In this document: in pieces, positions 63,542 to 64,000 of the stretch
Layout of the letters: every line of letters begins with the position of its first letter
How positions within the stretch are numbered: the first letter of the stretch is position 1
Assembly: GCF_023715605.1 (NCBI RefSeq)
Contig: NZ_JAMBOL010000009.1
Coordinates: 1 to 64,000, forward strand
DNA length: 64,000 nt
Reading direction: 5' to 3'
Origin: Halalkalibacter oceani
GTDB taxonomy: Bacteria > Bacillota > Bacilli > Bacillales > Bacillaceae_D
Made by a program: the position numbers and the translations under genes
The notes under the pieces: generated by a model
What the model saw: the letters and a program-made list of their open reading frames with translations, nothing else
Told to the model about the DNA's origin: nothing
Databases searched by the model: none

Positions 63542-64000
63542 GTGATTGTCATGAATGGGCAAGCCGTTGACATAAATCAAGTGCAGTTGGCAGGTGTCGA
63601 TAATCAGCAGCTTAACATTTTAGAACGTTTAGGGGCTTCAAGCAGCGTTTATCGCTATGATTCCTACGACCAGCTTGCGTTCGAATTGCATATGAGGGTA
63701 GCTACCGTGCAGGCTGCTCTTCTCCTTCAGGAAAGTAACGCCAGCTTCGCCACGTTTGAAACAGCCAGATGCAACGAGCAATATTGGCAACTGACGCGCC
63801 AAGGAGGCTTCCGACTGAAGCCGAATGTCCTGCCGCAAATCGGGATTGACGATATTTTTCTTCAAGGTCATCAGTACGCCTTTGAATGCGCCGTCGCGAT
63901 TGTCATTATTTTTTATAAGGCGACGTTAGGATCGATTGATAAATCACTATTTAATCTGCTTTTCGCCAACCTTTATTTGTTTTCCTGGCAATATGACGAA
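63542..64000 (+). CDS. tgl: Protein-glutamine gamma-glutamyltransferase (transglutaminase), 5' part
   Basis: 153 codons, open to the right edge. GTG start 8 nt after AAAGGAGA. The block FECAVAIVIIFYKATLG contains the catalytic Cys (Cys116 in B. subtilis Tgl), and NLYLFSWQYDE matches the following region. Tgl cross-links spore-coat proteins in the mother cell. The missing C-terminal ~90 residues lie beyond base 64000. Confidence 0.9.
   Translation, partial: MIVMNGQAVDINQVQLAGVDNQQLNILERLGASSSVYRYDSYDQLAFELHMRVATVQAALLLQESNASFATFETARCNEQYWQLTRQGGFRLKPNVLPQIGIDDIFLQGHQYAFECAVAIVIIFYKATLGSIDKSLFNLLFANLYLFSWQYDE

Overview
The window reads as chromosomal DNA of a Gram-positive, endospore-forming member of the Bacillaceae. 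Support comes from an rRNA/tRNA region, the acpS-lipoprotein-alr-ndoAI-ndoA-rsbRSTUVW-sigB-rsbX-tex-cmpA-sprT gene order known from Bacillus subtilis, a spore-germinant receptor operon, spo0M, a spore-type transglutaminase (tgl) at the right edge, HemAT, and strong GGAGG-type ribosome binding sites. No rRNA beyond the 5' end of one 16S gene is present, so I do not name a genus.

Layout. 1-1090: 5' end of a 16S rRNA gene (minus strand), its promoter, and an upstream tRNA run (Pro, Gly, Ile), with a tandem ~153-bp repeat that carries 5' halves of tRNA-Gly. 1160-3155: DrrAB-type ABC exporter with an 18-bp palindrome at its promoter. 3400-4316: seven-gene tRNA operon (Asn-Ser-Glu-Val-Asp-Leu-Leu) with promoter, leader hairpin and terminator. 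4387-16593: the conserved general-stress/cell-envelope block (sprT-like, cmpA, tex, rsbX, sigB, rsbWVUTSR, ndoA/ndoAI, alr, lipoprotein, acpS), with a good sigma-B promoter whose -35 overlaps the rsbU stop codon. 16705-20821: rhomboid protease, a DUF2325 gene under two Fur-like boxes, mgtE, a 32-residue membrane protein, UspA and HxlR. 20951-31670: complete nitrate/nitrite assimilation cluster (nasB, nasC, nitrate transporter, fused siroheme-pathway CobA-HemD, nirB, nirD) in three transcription units. Each unit has a perfect TGTNA-N7-TNACA (TnrA/GlnR) box at the same distance from its -10 element.

31836-43453: LysM protein, cadCA metal efflux with a CadC operator, ppaC, a lipoprotein gene broken by a frameshift at an A7 run, HemAT, a GntR-controlled dehydrogenase/hydrolase operon with operator and cre site, then a spermidine-synthase-like protein, a DsbA-family oxidoreductase and a TauE permease. 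43500-47645: germinant receptor operon (A-C-D-B order) behind a sigma-G-like promoter. 47716-49764: membrane-anchored polysaccharide deacetylase and a coiled-coil protein. 49966-59702: the most unusual part. It holds a 1632-residue S-layer-type protein (C-type-lectin-like, LamG-like, SwmB-like and SLH domains) preceded by a translationally coupled 38-codon ORF, a BTAD-type response regulator, and a divergent sensor kinase carrying two different histidine-kinase modules. A 15-bp sequence is shared between the leaders of the S-layer gene and the regulator gene. 59953-64000: sulfurtransferase, lipoprotein, small membrane protein, spo0M and truncated tgl.

Many intergenic regions carry related long-stem hairpins, several followed by a conserved AATGAGCGnAnCCG block. 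These form a dispersed repeat family that probably also terminates transcription. Functions come from recognising protein families by eye; no database search was run.
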